The notes beneath the pieces were generated by a model. The model did not search any database and was not told where the DNA came from. It saw only the letters and a list, made by a program, of their open reading frames with translations. Both the position numbers and the translations under genes were made by a program. 64,000 nt of DNA from the NCBI GenBank assembly GCA_021432605.1, contig MU271151.1, positions 682,001 through 746,000 on the forward strand, given 5' to 3'. Origin of the DNA: Coniochaeta sp. PMI_546 (Eukaryota; Ascomycota; Sordariomycetes; Coniochaetales; Coniochaetaceae). This document shows positions 24,195-35,026 of this stretch, piece by piece. Within the stretch, counting starts at the first letter, position 1. Each line of letters opens with the position of its first letter.

Positions 24195-25307
24195 ATGGTG
24201 CTCAGACTCACATTCGCCTGCTGGGCCTACGACCGCATGAAGGCCATAGAAGACGGAACAGTAAAGCCTGAAGGCATAGACCTGACTTTCCTGAACTACA
24301 GGGTGGAAGAAACGTGAGTGCCGCGTCCGGGTCACATTCCGGTGCTGGGCTGACATTCTGACCCAGATTCTTCCGCCAATTGCGCTTCCAGGAGTTCGAT
24401 CTGTCAGAGCTGTCATTGTCGTCTTATGTCCTGACGCTCAACTCGGACAATCCGCCCTTCATCGCGATCCCAGTGTTCCCTTCGCGGTTCTTCCGTCACC
24501 AGTCCATGTATATCAACAAGAACTCTGGCATCTCCAAGCCCGAAGACCTAAAAGGAAAGAAAATCGGCATTCCGGAGTATCAAAGTGCGTACATGCCCAT
24601 TCCTGACAACAGTCACCTGCTTACCCTGAAACCTCACCACAGTGACAGCATCAGTCTGGCAACGCGGCATAATGGAAGAAGAATTCAACGTTCCGATCAC
24701 ATCCGTGCAATTCTTCACAGGCAACATCGAGGCCTCAGACCGCCAGCGCCACAGCAAAGTAGCCCACTCCTACCCGGAAGGCGTGTCCGTGACAGCCATC
24801 GCAGCAGGCAAGAGTCTGTCCCAGATGCTCGCCGACGGCGAGCTCGACGCCATCTTCTCCGCCACCAAGCCCTCCTCGTTCGACACATCGCCCGAGACAG
24901 TCACCCACCTCTTCCCAAACTACAAGGAAGTTGAAGCAGACTACTACGCCCGCACCAACATCCTCCCCATCATGCACGTCGTCGCCATCAAGCGGGCTGT
25001 GTACGAAGCCAACCCCTGGATCGCCAAGACCCTGACCAAGGCCTTCGGCAAGGCGCTGGATATGGCGTACGAGCCGCTCGAGGAGCGCGCGGCGCTGAGG
25101 TACATGCTGCCGTGGCTGGACGACCACGTCTCGGAGACGAAGAAGCTGTTGGGCGGGAAGGAGAGGTGGTGGCAGGATGGGTTCGAGGAGAACAAGCACG
25201 TGCTGGAGAAGTTCCTCGAGTACTCGTTCAATCAGGGATTGGCAAAGAGGAGGTTCAAGCCCGAGGAGCTGTTTGCCCCTAGTGCATTGGAGAGTTATGT
25301 TCTTTAG
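24195..25307 (+). CDS. 4,5-dihydroxyphthalate decarboxylase-like protein
   Basis: A 333-codon protein with the periplasmic-binding-protein-like fold of bacterial 4,5-dihydroxyphthalate decarboxylases, which form protocatechuate in phthalate breakdown. Exons: 24195-24313, 24367-24584 and 24643-25307. Family blocks are the start LTFACWAYDRMKAIEDGTVK, PEGIDLTFL, FDLSELSLSSY, FRHQSMYINKNSGI, DLKGKKIGIPEYQMTASVW (across the second intron), DGELDAIF and FPNYKEVEADYY followed by LPIMHVVAIKR. There is no signal peptide, in line with an intracellular enzyme. Other fungal members often sit in metabolic clusters and their substrates vary. Beside an exporter, P450s and a multicopper oxidase, an aromatic carboxylate is a fair guess. 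Distant kinship to NMT1/THI5-like proteins is the main alternative. Confidence 0.85.
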
Positions 25308-25524
25308 AAACGGAACAGGAAATAGGGAGTTTTGTTTGGAAATTCTGTTCTAATTAACTCATGAAGCACCAAAATAGAGATTAGGTGTCGATTGAAAACC
25401 ATGCCCGTTCTACGCAATATTACCAGAGGGGGTTTGGTACTCTTTCGTCTCATCGTCTCATCCTGTAACCCTCTAATCCGCTTTCTCTACGGCTTCATAT
25501 ATTATCCGGTAATCTTACCAGCAA

Positions 25525-27891
25525 TCAGATGCCCGAGTCGTCCTGCAAAAGTATCCCCCCTTTCGCCTTGTCGTCCTCCCAAACTTTACATTCATCTCTT
25601 ATCTCGTCAATGGCATCCTGTCCAATAGCTTGCACGATGTCGTCCCCCTGGACGATCATCTGCAGTGCCAGTCCTACACTGTCGTCAGAATTCCTGCTTG
25701 ATCCCTTTTTTTTGCGAGCGTCAGGGGAAGCACATACCAGAAGAAGCATGCCACGCAATGTGGCAGTGAACCAACCAAGCTCCGGGATTATCTGGCCGGA
25801 AGGCGACAGCCACCCATCCGCCTGCGGGGACAATGACGACGTCTCTGCGCGGAGGGTTGTCCAGCACGAATGTGTCCGGACTGCTCCGAGGGTCGAAGGC
25901 GGTGGTGTTCTGTCCGAGGATGACGACGTCGCTTCCGTGCCAGTGGATCGGGTGAGCCACAGGGAGCACCTTCGAGTCGTTAAGCGCTAGGAATCTACCG
26001 TCGATGACCATGAAGACGTAGCCTTTGTTTGTTGGGTATGTCGTGTCTGTGCTGTATTAGCGGACAGAAGGACCAGGGGACGTAGATCGAGAGTGCTCAC
26101 AGTTTACCACATTGTAGTTCTTCTCAGCAATCGCCGCGGCCGGATCTAGCAGCGTGGGCTTGCCGAAGTCAAGCCACAACGGCTGGTGGAACGGACGACC
26201 GGCCGATGGTATCTCAAGATCAGGGGGAAGGCGAAGCATCCAGTGAGTGTAGTTGCCAGCTTCTCCTAAAGTTGTATCGTTCGAGTTCTGGAACGCCGGA
26301 AGAAACCTCGACTCGGTAATGTTGTTCAGGGGTGTCTTGGGTATGGTCCAGCACACCATGGGCTCAAGCCTCATGGTCATGTCGATACAGGTCTTGTCGC
26401 ACGGCTCATTGCTGACTTGGACATTTGGTGGATTGGTATCATTGCTCGCCGTCGAGTACTGTATGTAGGCGGTCCGGATGTCGAAGATCTCTGCCGGGCT
26501 CGATTGACTGTTGAAAGTCCCGGTGCGAAAAGCATTGCAGCCATCGGCAGGGTGTGTGCGTATCCAATACTTTCCGTTGCTGCGGTCGGCGAGCGGATCT
26601 TCAAGGCCTTGGACTACCACTGTGTAGCGTTGACCGATGCCTATGACCAATGACTTCACTGTGAAAGGCTTTACGGAGACAAAGTCAGCGGCAATTACCG
26701 TTAAATTGTGTCCGTCGATCGAGAACACGTATGATGTACCAGCAGATCCATTGATCAACCGGAGGCGGTGCCGCTTCTTGGGCTCGAATGGGGTGATCGA
26801 GTATTGCTTTGTCCGGGTGGTGTTCAGTGGGTCATTTCCAATGCCAGATACGACGATGCTATCGGCCTTGGCCGGCCCAGTCGAAGCACTCTTCTCGTTG
26901 TTGAACTCGTTGAAGGCGCTTCCATGGACCCAGTCCGCGATCAGGATTGGGTCGGGTGTGAGGTCCCAGCTGTCGCTGGAAGGCCCGTAGATCAGGAGGG
27001 GACCCGCTAAGCCGTCCGGATACTGCTACATTGTCAGAACGTGTTCTTTCATAGATAGTTGTAGAGGCGTACTTGAAGGGAGTAGTGACTATGGTACCAG
27101 CTGACACCATACTGGTACATGACGAACTCATAGACGAAACTGTGATTGCGAGCGATAGGGCATTGGGTGGTGGGGACGCCGTCCATGTTGGAAGTGTTGA
27201 GCTGTCTGACACCGTGCCAGTGGACCGTGGTACCCATGTTAGACAACTTATTTGTGACATTGATCTTGAGGGTATCTCCCCAGCATGCCTCGATTTTCCG
27301 TCCAGGATACACGCCGTCATAAGTGGTGACGTGTCGGTCAAAACCATCAGCATTCAGCATGCCTTCAACCACTTCGAGCGAATACTGCGGCCGCCGATTG
27401 TCAGCTCAGTTCGCAATCTCAGTCAAGATGCACTCATGGTCAAGTGAACTCAGATCTTGAGTCATCATACTCACCTCTCGAACCTTGCCTGGGGGCACGA
27501 GAGTTGTATTCTCGTCTAAGAGTGTAAGCATTTGCCTTATGAACTTCCATAGATATTACTATCAGTGTTGCCTACAATCCGTAGTTATTGAATAGTTCTG
27601 CCCCGTCACTTTATTGATGATCCAACACTGACGATTCTCGGGGGTGTTGCATGGCTCCCAAACAGCAGGATCGAGGTCGTACTCGCAGATCAGAGACGAT
27701 GAAATACCGTCGACAGGGAATTTCAGGCGCTCCCGGTTCGGATTAGATGGCTTCACAAAAGGCGAGGAAAGGCCTGGTGGAAGAATGGGCTGCTGGCCGC
27801 CGTCGTGACTGTATGAGAATGGGTTCAGGGTCTGGGGAGCCAAGCTCGTCCACTCCCATATAAACGTCACCACAACCTTGAAGAAACCCAT
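25525..27891 (-). CDS. Multicopper oxidase, laccase-like
   Basis: Four-copper oxidase that oxidises phenols or metals with O2, 682 codons. Exons: 27891-27576, 27515-27475, 27384-27073, 27022-26101, 26046-25738 and 25673-25525. All copper ligand motifs are seen: VHWHG (His174, His176), WYHSH (His217, His219), HPIHWHG (His562, 565, 567) and HCHIAWH (624-630). The N-terminus ([18 protein letters not shown]) could be a signal peptide, and more than ten N-glycosylation sequons support secretion. The protein is longer than typical ascomycete laccases of 570-620 residues; extra length lies in the N-terminus and the Asn-rich middle cupredoxin region. The C-terminus DDSGI differs from the DSGL plug of many ascomycete laccases by one residue. 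It ends 217 bp from the decarboxylase 3' end. Confidence 0.92.
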
Positions 27892-29359
27892 TATAAAGCA
27901 AAGAGACGTGTAGTGAGGCAATGGTGAGGCAATGGTAAATCTGGTATAGAGGTTATGAAATAAGTCGAGAGAGATATTCAACACAGGACGAGAGAGCGAG
28001 GCCGTGACACCATGATACGGCAGGTTATTTCCCTATTTCTACTCTACGACCCCTAGACGGGCGGGACTATAAGAGAGATGCGACTGCGTTCTCGTAACAC
28101 ATCATATTAATTGGGCGTAGCCGGTCAACTATCTGTTGGTTACCGTAATCTGTTTGTTGGTTGTCGTAATCGGTGAGGTTGTGACGAACTACGCCCCCTT
28201 CTCAGCCTGTCAGGATTCATCTACTGCGTATTAGTGAGCCAATGAGGCTTAAAAACACCTATGTAGTACAGCGGTCAATGAGAGATAAGCCATAGCATGT
28301 CGTGTTGCGTAACCCAGACCGTAGCATTGGGGTTGACCACAGCCCGGTAATCCCGGCAAGCAGACTCGTAAGGCTACATTCTCCTAGGGCGTATATAGTA
28401 TGCGAACTGGAGTCCCCGCAACAGTATGCAAGTCAGAACAAACCGTTCGAATAGGCCTTGGCACATTGTCTAGGCTATTTTCATCTTCGGTACAAACATG
28501 AAAACTACGAACAAGTGCCCGAACGATAACCATTCCCCTTCTTGGAGGCAATCCAGCTGAATCATTCTCCTGCGGCGAGCGATGGTCGTGTGAGTATACT
28601 TATTCACATGAATGAATCCTCCGAACTCCTCTCGGACTACTTGATACCCCTGATAGGTTCTGAGCGCTTGAGAGTTCGGTTGACAATTCGGATCCAGCCG
28701 TCTGTCGAGAAAAGTGACTCGATATGGTTGTTCTGACGTGAGAGTTCTTGGTCGTACAACGCGGCTGAGCGGTTGACTGAAGCACACTACCATCTCTCAA
28801 TCGGGCCCTTTCTAAAGTTTATGCCAATACCACCGTCAGCCCGTTCCCTAGTACATGCGGCTCGATTTGGCAGGAGACAGGAGACAAACAGGGTCTCGAC
28901 ACCTTCATCAGCCAGAAGGAAAGTTGCGACATTTGGCATCGAACTCAAGCTTAACAATAGCTCTAAACGATCAATCGCTTATACGAGGACTCTAATTCGT
29001 TATCCGTATGAATCTTATGTATAAATCTCAAGTATACATGCGTTGCAGATCTGAAAGCTTGCCCTTTGCCCTTAGAGCAGGGCGAGCTTGGGTATTGCGA
29101 CACGAAGTCCTCCTGCAGCAGGCTATCTATGTTCTCTCTACACAACACAGCTGCCAGATAGCTACCACATTGACCCATACTTGTCTAACTAGGTAGACTT
29201 AAGTACCTAAATGTTCCAAGGCGTCATAGAATCCATCCTCCTCATCCTGCCCATCTTCAGGCCCAGTTATATCGCCTGTCCGAATACTCCCCATTGAACA
29301 ACATGAACACCGGGAATCGTCTTAGTTGTCTCCATCAACTGCATCAACAGCATCCCCAG
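27892..29359. other. Intergenic region upstream of the oxidase
   Basis: About 1.5 kb without a credible gene. It holds the oxidase promoter, an 84-bp palindrome-ended element and then unremarkable sequence to a TPR relic. The longest open frames, near 28470-29200, have no domain-like translation. Confidence 0.45.
28113..28196. repeat. 84-bp element with imperfect inverted ends
   Basis: GGGCGTAGCCGGTCAAC at 28113 is mirrored by GTTGTGACGAACTACGCCC ending at 28196. Between them, two direct copies of TGTTGGTTRYCGTAATC are arranged in tandem, and one contains TACCGTAATC, the inverse of the motif before the Zn2Cys6 gene. It could be a regulatory palindrome of the oxidase promoter or a tiny MITE-like remnant. 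No clear target-site duplication is seen. Confidence 0.35.
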
Positions 29360-29530
29360 TCACTCAGCCTCACCCCAAAGGCCCTGCTTGTAGAGGCTGA
29401 CCAAGCTGTTGACCGTCTCGAGAGCCGATGCGTGGTCCCGTCCAAGCGCCTTCTCCTTGCCTTCCAGCGCCCGCTGATACATCGACTCGGCCTCCCCAGC
29501 CGGCCTTGATCCTGCACCACTGACATCCCC
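29360..29530 (-). pseudogene. Relic of a TPR (kinesin-light-chain-like) repeat protein
   Basis: Read on the minus strand, 29500-29360 encodes EAESMYQRALEGKEKALGRD followed by HASALETVNSLVSLYKQG and a stop. This is the tetratricopeptide unit typical of fungal NLR and kinesin-light-chain-like proteins. The preceding piece VVQDQGRLG lies in another frame, so the fragment is broken. No nucleotide-binding part remains nearby. It looks like the tail of a former NLR gene. The minus open frame further out (to 29750) is Glu/Arg-rich, but I cannot tie it to the same gene. Confidence 0.55.
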
Positions 29531-30131
29531 TATCCCACTGCTCCAACATCTCCCTAAACCGCTCTACCCTCAACGCCTCTTCCGACTGCTGTATCCTCTC
29601 ATCCCAAACTCGCATCTGCCGTTGTACTCTTGCTCGATATATCTCCGCCTCTATATCGATAACGTCTCTGCCACCCACTATCCTCCCTGCTACCTCTCGC
29701 TCTGCTTGTTCTGTCCTCTCTCGTACGCTCTCTGTCGCTATCTTTCCCACTGTTCACAGCTAGCTGATGTCGCACTGCGGCACAGCGCGCTACGCTGGCG
29801 CTGGCGCATCAGGGAATGTCGCAACGGCCCGTGGCTGACGGGCCTGAAACACAACTGGCCATCCTTATGATGATTTAAGGGTTATATATGGCGGGTCGAC
29901 CTCCAACATCTCACCATGCAAGCGCCGACCATTGCAACTTCCTTTTACCAACGGTCAAATTTCAATTCAGCTTTCACATACCCTACATGCTGCTTCCCCC
30001 GCACTTAACTTGAAGAAGAATCTCTCTCTTTCTCACAGAACCAAAGCCCTCGCCTCTTCGGCGACATCCATTTTCACGCCGCTTCCTACTGCGAAAGCTG
30101 AACGCGATTACGCAATTGCTGGCCGCAGGAT

Positions 30132-31007
30132 ATGGTCGAAGGAGCAGATTTCCCAACGGCGTGCGAACAAGCCGATCTCGAGACAATCGCGCGCCTGTTC
30201 GAAGACCGCGGAAAGTCATCCACCCGAGACGAAGGGTGGGATGAGGACTTGCAAGGGGGCCTTTATCGTGCAGCGTACGATGGCCGGACCGAAGTGGTCG
30301 AATTTCTATTATCGCACGGCGTCGAAGCGTCTGATAATACCATCGCCATGGCAGCTACCCGCCACTTACCCGTTTTTCAAATGCTTGTGAAGCACGGTTT
30401 CGACATGAACTCGACCGACTTCAAGGTTGCTCCTCTTAGGCAAGTGAATGTGCCTCGCAATTCTCTTCGTATAGCAGCTGAACCTTTGCGCAGAATGGCT
30501 GTCGGAAGGCATGATGTTCTCCGGTGGATGTTGGAGCACGGTGCGGATCCGAACATTAGAGACGAGCGAGGAACGCCGCTGACCACTGCGATTGTCCGGG
30601 ACGATGTGGCCGCGGCGCGGATGCTGTTGGATCACGGGGCAACCGCTGAGCCACACCTGATCTACCGGGCCATCGACGCCAACAAAGGGTTGGATCTGAT
30701 TAGCGAGGAGATGCTGCGCCTCCTTATTGCGGCGGGAGTGAATATTGACTACGTCGTGCCAGGGAGAGGCACGGCCCTGCACTACGCCGCATGGCTGGGC
30801 AATAAGGAAAAGGTGCAGATGCTCCTTCGCCTTGGCGCTAATGCCAACATCCTCTTCTACGACAAACTCGGCGCATTCAGAGATGGTGAAGAGGGTCTAT
30901 GCATGTTTGAGGAGCAGGAGGCTATAACGCCGGCCGACATTGCCAAGAAGTCGGGAGACGATGACATCTATGAGATCCTCATGGCCGCCGCAGCCGAGTA
31001 TAACTAG
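30132..31007 (+). CDS. Ankyrin-repeat protein
   Basis: A single-exon protein of 291 codons made largely of ankyrin units. Recognisable repeats are LYRAAYDGRTEVVEFLLSHG (about 42-61), a diverged second unit ending in HGFDMN, MAVGRHDVLRWMLEHGADPN (about 122-141), GTPLTTAIVRDDVAAARML, and GTALHYAAWLGNKEKVQML (about 215-233), with a last unit ending DIYEILMAAA. There is no signal or membrane segment, so a cytosolic protein-binding role is likely; the partner is unknown. A TTATATAT element at 29882-29889 and a CT-rich leader precede it. A 50-nt stretch at 30444-30493 has intron-like ends, but removing it breaks the frame. It lies between the oxidase and the second P450 without an obvious link. Confidence 0.7.
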   Translation: MVEGADFPTACEQADLETIARLFEDRGKSSTRDEGWDEDLQGGLYRAAYDGRTEVVEFLLSHGVEASDNTIAMAATRHLPVFQMLVKHGFDMNSTDFKVAPLRQVNVPRNSLRIAAEPLRRMAVGRHDVLRWMLEHGADPNIRDERGTPLTTAIVRDDVAAARMLLDHGATAEPHLIYRAIDANKGLDLISEEMLRLLIAAGVNIDYVVPGRGTALHYAAWLGNKEKVQMLLRLGANANILFYDKLGAFRDGEEGLCMFEEQEAITPADIAKKSGDDDIYEILMAAAAEYN

Positions 31008-31426
31008 GACTTGATCCCATAAAGTAGAACACTTGACATATGATGAGAAAAGATTGGCATGAGGGATATGAGGGGAGGAGACGCTCATTTATAGCCAGAT
31101 ATGGAAGGCTTTGGTGCCATTCTTTCTATGAAGCAAGTCGAATGTGGACGTAGTTTTACATGCAGCTCCGCTAGTGTCATATCGAGAGTTCTTCACAGGC
31201 AGGAGTGAGGATGTACGGCCAGGAGGAAGAGTGGATTTGGGTCTGAGAGCCATCAGCCAGGCATGGATTTCTCTCAAGTATAAGTCGCTTAAAGTTGACA
31301 TGTTGGACGGTCTTGCGTAACCGGAGCTGAGTCAGGAACTCAGGAGAGCGAGCGGATGAGCAGCCTGAGCCGGACCTGAGTCGGACCTGAGTCAAGCGGC
31401 GACTTTGACTAACTGCGTTAGGTCTT

Positions 31427-31891
31427 CTATACGGTCCTGTTTCGTCTGAGAATACCGAGGAAAATATTGAAAGTTTCGAAAAAATCTGCCTCGACAGTCA
31501 AGCCCCTTTCTATCCTTCGCTCGAAAACCTGAGGAATCGACAACCCCTCGCTATCTATACAGTCAACATCTACAAGCATCAAGTTGAACGAGGTCAGCAT
31601 GTGTAGCGTTCGGATATCCGCATGCTGCGTCGCTGTGCCAGCAATGGTAGGATGCGCGATGCTCGAGCTGGTAAAGTCCGCGCCCTTCTGATATAGAAAC
31701 TCCAAGGCTACACGATTGATGTACTCGACGGCGTAAAACGCTGGGCATCTCTCATCGTGGCCCTTGAAGTTGATATCGGCGCCCTGTTCAACAATGTACT
31801 TCGTCGCCTCGTTGTGGCCCTCCAATATCACCGTCGTCAGCAGGGTCATCCGTGCGATGGTGGGCCAGTTCGGATCGGGCTCCGTCTCCAT
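31427..31891 (-). pseudogene. Ankyrin-like fragment
   Basis: A 154-codon open frame from the ATG at 31891. It contains ankyrin-like pieces: LLTTVILEGHNEATKYIVEQ with GADINFKG, then YAVEYINRVALEFLYQKGAD, then DIRTLHMLTSFNLMLVDVDC. The frame is open upstream to 31912 without an ATG, and further upstream the reading becomes disrupted. It therefore looks like the 3' part of a larger ankyrin gene, possibly a decayed duplicate of the neighbour at 30132, or a gene whose first exon I could not find. Short GGACCTGAGTC repeats occur just downstream (31371-31392). Confidence 0.45.
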
Positions 31892-32224
31892 CAGAGGCCG
31901 GTAGTACGACAAGTCCCCTCAATGCGGCGATGCCCCGCGGACTTGAGTCGTCCATGCTGCAGCATCATCATTGTGCAGAAACGCCACTTGAAGTCAGCAG
32001 ACACACACTCCTATCTCCTCGCTCCTGGTCTAAACTCAAGGTGCCTTGAAGTAAGTATTGTATTGTTCACTAAAGTATGTCATTGTCCTAGCTTGCATAC
32101 CAATTTCTCTGAGAAGACGATAAGTCCGCGTCACACCACCCAGTAAGGGGTGTGATGAAAATCCATCTATGACAGAAAGGAAAATAAGTACCACCTGACC
32201 TTGATTAATGTCTAAGCATCACCC

Positions 32225-34110
32225 CTATTCGCGAACTACCGGGGTCAGGAACACGTTCAGGGGGCCCTTCTCCCAGAGCAGGTAGATCTTCTGTCTGCTG
32301 TACCAGTCCAGACTGTCATCTGCAATCTTCATATCAAAATTCCAGATCACGCGGGCCAGGATGAGGCGCATCTCAATGTAGGCAAGACTTGTGCCGTCAC
32401 ATCCCGTCAGCGGATAGAATACACTACAAATACGCGATGAGGGGGGGACTTACTTCCGACCAAGGCAGTTGCGAGATCCCACGTGGAACGGCTGCAACGC
32501 TTCTCTCTTGTCGTTCGCGAAGCGGGGGTCGTTGAGGAAGCGCTCCGGGCGGTAGCTAAATGGTTCGGTGAAAATGCTGTCGTTGTGATAGAGTGCCCAA
32601 TGGTGGACTGCAACGATGGTCTTGATATGTAGGCTCTCAGTTACGATATACCCTATAGAGACATGTGGGCTATCAAGGGCAAAGGGTTGTACTCACATTT
32701 CCGGGCACGTAGTAGCCGCAAATTTTCGTACCACCTTTGGGCACAACCCTAGGGAGGCCAATGGGAACAGGCGGATACATGCGGAGAGCTTCGTCCAGAC
32801 AAGCGAGCATATACGGGAGGTTGCTCACTGTGTTGAAGTTGATGTCGTCTTCGCTCTTGAAGGCCGTTCGAACCTCATCGGTCAGTTTAGTCAGTGCATC
32901 TGGATTGGTCAGGAGGAGGAAGGTGACACCCGAAAGAAGAGTGGCTGTGGTCTCCGAGCCTCCGATGATGAGGATACTGCTGTTTGCCTGCAGCTTCTCC
33001 ATCGTAAGACCCTGTGCAGGACTTCGTCAGTATGGACAGTGGCTCAAGGCAGGTCATACAGGGCCTGTCGGACTGACCCATTCTTCTTTCTTCCTCAACA
33101 ATCCTTCCACAAGGTCTGGTCTCTCTTCTGTGGCCTCCATCCTCTTCATCAACTTCCGTCTCGTGAATTCGAGGTGGTTCTGGCGCTCTTCCATCGCTTT
33201 CTTGGGGATCATGGCCAGCATGATCTTCTTCAAGATAGGGAAATGGTTGGCCGTCTGCATTATCGTGCCAACTCGAGCCAACTGGAAGATGGCCCGGACC
33301 CAGGGATGATAATCTGAGTTATCCAGACAACCAAAGCTGCAATATGTCAGACTTCACACTTCTTACCTTGGAAAAACGACGGAAACACTCACCTTTCCCC
33401 AAAAGCAAGATCGCCAATGACATCGAACGTGGTAAAGTTATACCAGGCCATCATATTGACGGCCTTCTCTCCCGCTCCGCAGTTCTCGTACAGCCGTCGA
33501 ATCAACAAATCGATATACTTCTTGATGATAGGCTGCTGGCCCCTCATACTGCGGTCGCTAAACCCGTGAGCCAGCTGTCTGCGGAGCAAGGAGTGCTCGT
33601 CCCGATTAGCGTTGACGATATCGGTCGGTAGCTCTTTGATCGGGCGGTAGAACTCTTCCCACTTCGGCAGCTCCTCTTCGCCTGCTCCTCTGTGTCCCAT
33701 GATGTCCTTGAACGCCGTGGGGTTTGCGAATGCTAGCTCGTTGGGCGCGATCCGGACTACCTCGCCGTACTTCTTGTGGATGTCGAGGACGTCGAACGGC
33801 AAGGTCCCCATGATCAGCTTGTAGCAGTACGTCGCTCGGGTTGCTCGCATGAGCAGCGGGCCTGGAAAGTGCCGGAGAGGGTGGAAGAAGAGATTATAGA
33901 CAACATAGTAGAGGATGTATATGGCGGTCTGCGTCGCATGGTCAGAATCAGTGCCAGCTACTATATATGGTCCTACGTGTCCTGACAATGTCGACTTTGA
34001 CATCTGTAATCTACGCTCTGTGAGAATAGCGTGAGTTTGAATCCACTTACTGTTAGAAACCCCAATCCCACAAGCCTTGCGAAGCTGAGATCGAGGACCG
34101 ACATGGTCAT
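32225..34110 (-). CDS. Cytochrome P450 (isotrichodermin C-15 hydroxylase-like)
   Basis: Haem monooxygenase of 499 codons in six exons: 34110-34051, 33928-33393, 33336-33078, 33011-32697, 32620-32454 and 32387-32225. The first exon codes for part of the membrane anchor, which continues as TAIYILYYVVYNLFFHPL. I-helix GGSETT at 302-307, ExxR at 359-362 (EALR), and the haem loop FHVGSRNCLG with Cys442 are intact; NLAYIEMRLILARVIWNFD follows the loop as in the CYP65/Tri11-like group. The exact substrate is unknown. The acceptor CAAG before TIVAV was chosen because it restores the usual VPGNTIVAV block; a nearer acceptor (CTATAG) breaks the frame. Two start ATGs lie at 34110 and 34104. The gene may belong to the same pathway as the 17-28 kb group, but ankyrin genes intervene. 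Confidence 0.9.
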
Positions 34111-35026
34111 CCAAGACTGAATATGAGGAGCCTGTTGTGCGGCAAATGGTTCTGAAGTTGAAGAGACGTAAGCCAAAACTCTCTAGATAACGGGGTGGAA
34201 CCTATTCCCCTAATGATCATAGGGGGCCGGCACTATATGTATCAGTATACGGATACGAGTGAGTGTACGTGGGGAAGAGGGGTGATCGATGCGATGGAAC
34301 ATCACGCCTTGGTCTCTTATCAAGAGATCGACCCGGACGGCAGCTATCATTGTCAATCGATTCCTGCTTTTGCGTCTGCAGACCAGGGACCAACTCTGGG
34401 CTCTTCAGGATTTCGTGGGTGTGGTGATATGGTCATTTCTCACACACATTATAAGTGCCATCAGAGTTCTATTGTGAGACCAACATTACAGTGCCTTTCC
34501 CACAAAACTCGGATCTTCGCTGTTTCGCGGTATCCTTTATGCAAAGGGGACGATTCATTATTTCAGCTGTTGGCCAGAATCAGGATGAGACAATAAGCTG
34601 CTCTCGCGCCGGTGCGTATCAAGGGGGCATGCGGGTGGAAGAGCGTGTATTTATAGATGACGACGACATAGACACACTGGTAAAATTTTGTATAGGAAAA
34701 GATAACTACCAGTGGTCCAGTCGTTCGGTCATCTACCTAGATGCGTGGGCATCGCTGGGATGAGACCTCATGCCCTACCGATATTATGCCAATTTTGGTC
34801 TCGTTGTGACGGTGTTTTTGGTACGACATGAAACACGGAGTCATCCAGCAAGGGCAATGATGGCATAGATGCCAAGTCAGATACCAAGTAATGAGAAAGA
34901 GGAAGAGAAGAACCAAGAGGCACCAGCGGCAAAACATTTTCATAACTCATCGAGAGGCGAGCTCGCTTACTTCACTCTCGAGGGGCTATATATCCATGTC
35001 TAATCACTATGCTCCCAAGAGCAGCT
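34111..35026. other. Intergenic region
   Basis: About 0.9 kb between the P450 start and the adaptin 3' end. It is relatively AT-rich with short open frames only. I see nothing functional apart from the presumed P450 promoter and adaptin terminator regions. Confidence 0.5.

Noticed and set aside
30444-30493. Apparent 50-nt intron in the ankyrin gene at 30132
   Set aside because: It has GTGAAT and GCGCAG ends, but removal shifts the frame and destroys the ankyrin units that follow.
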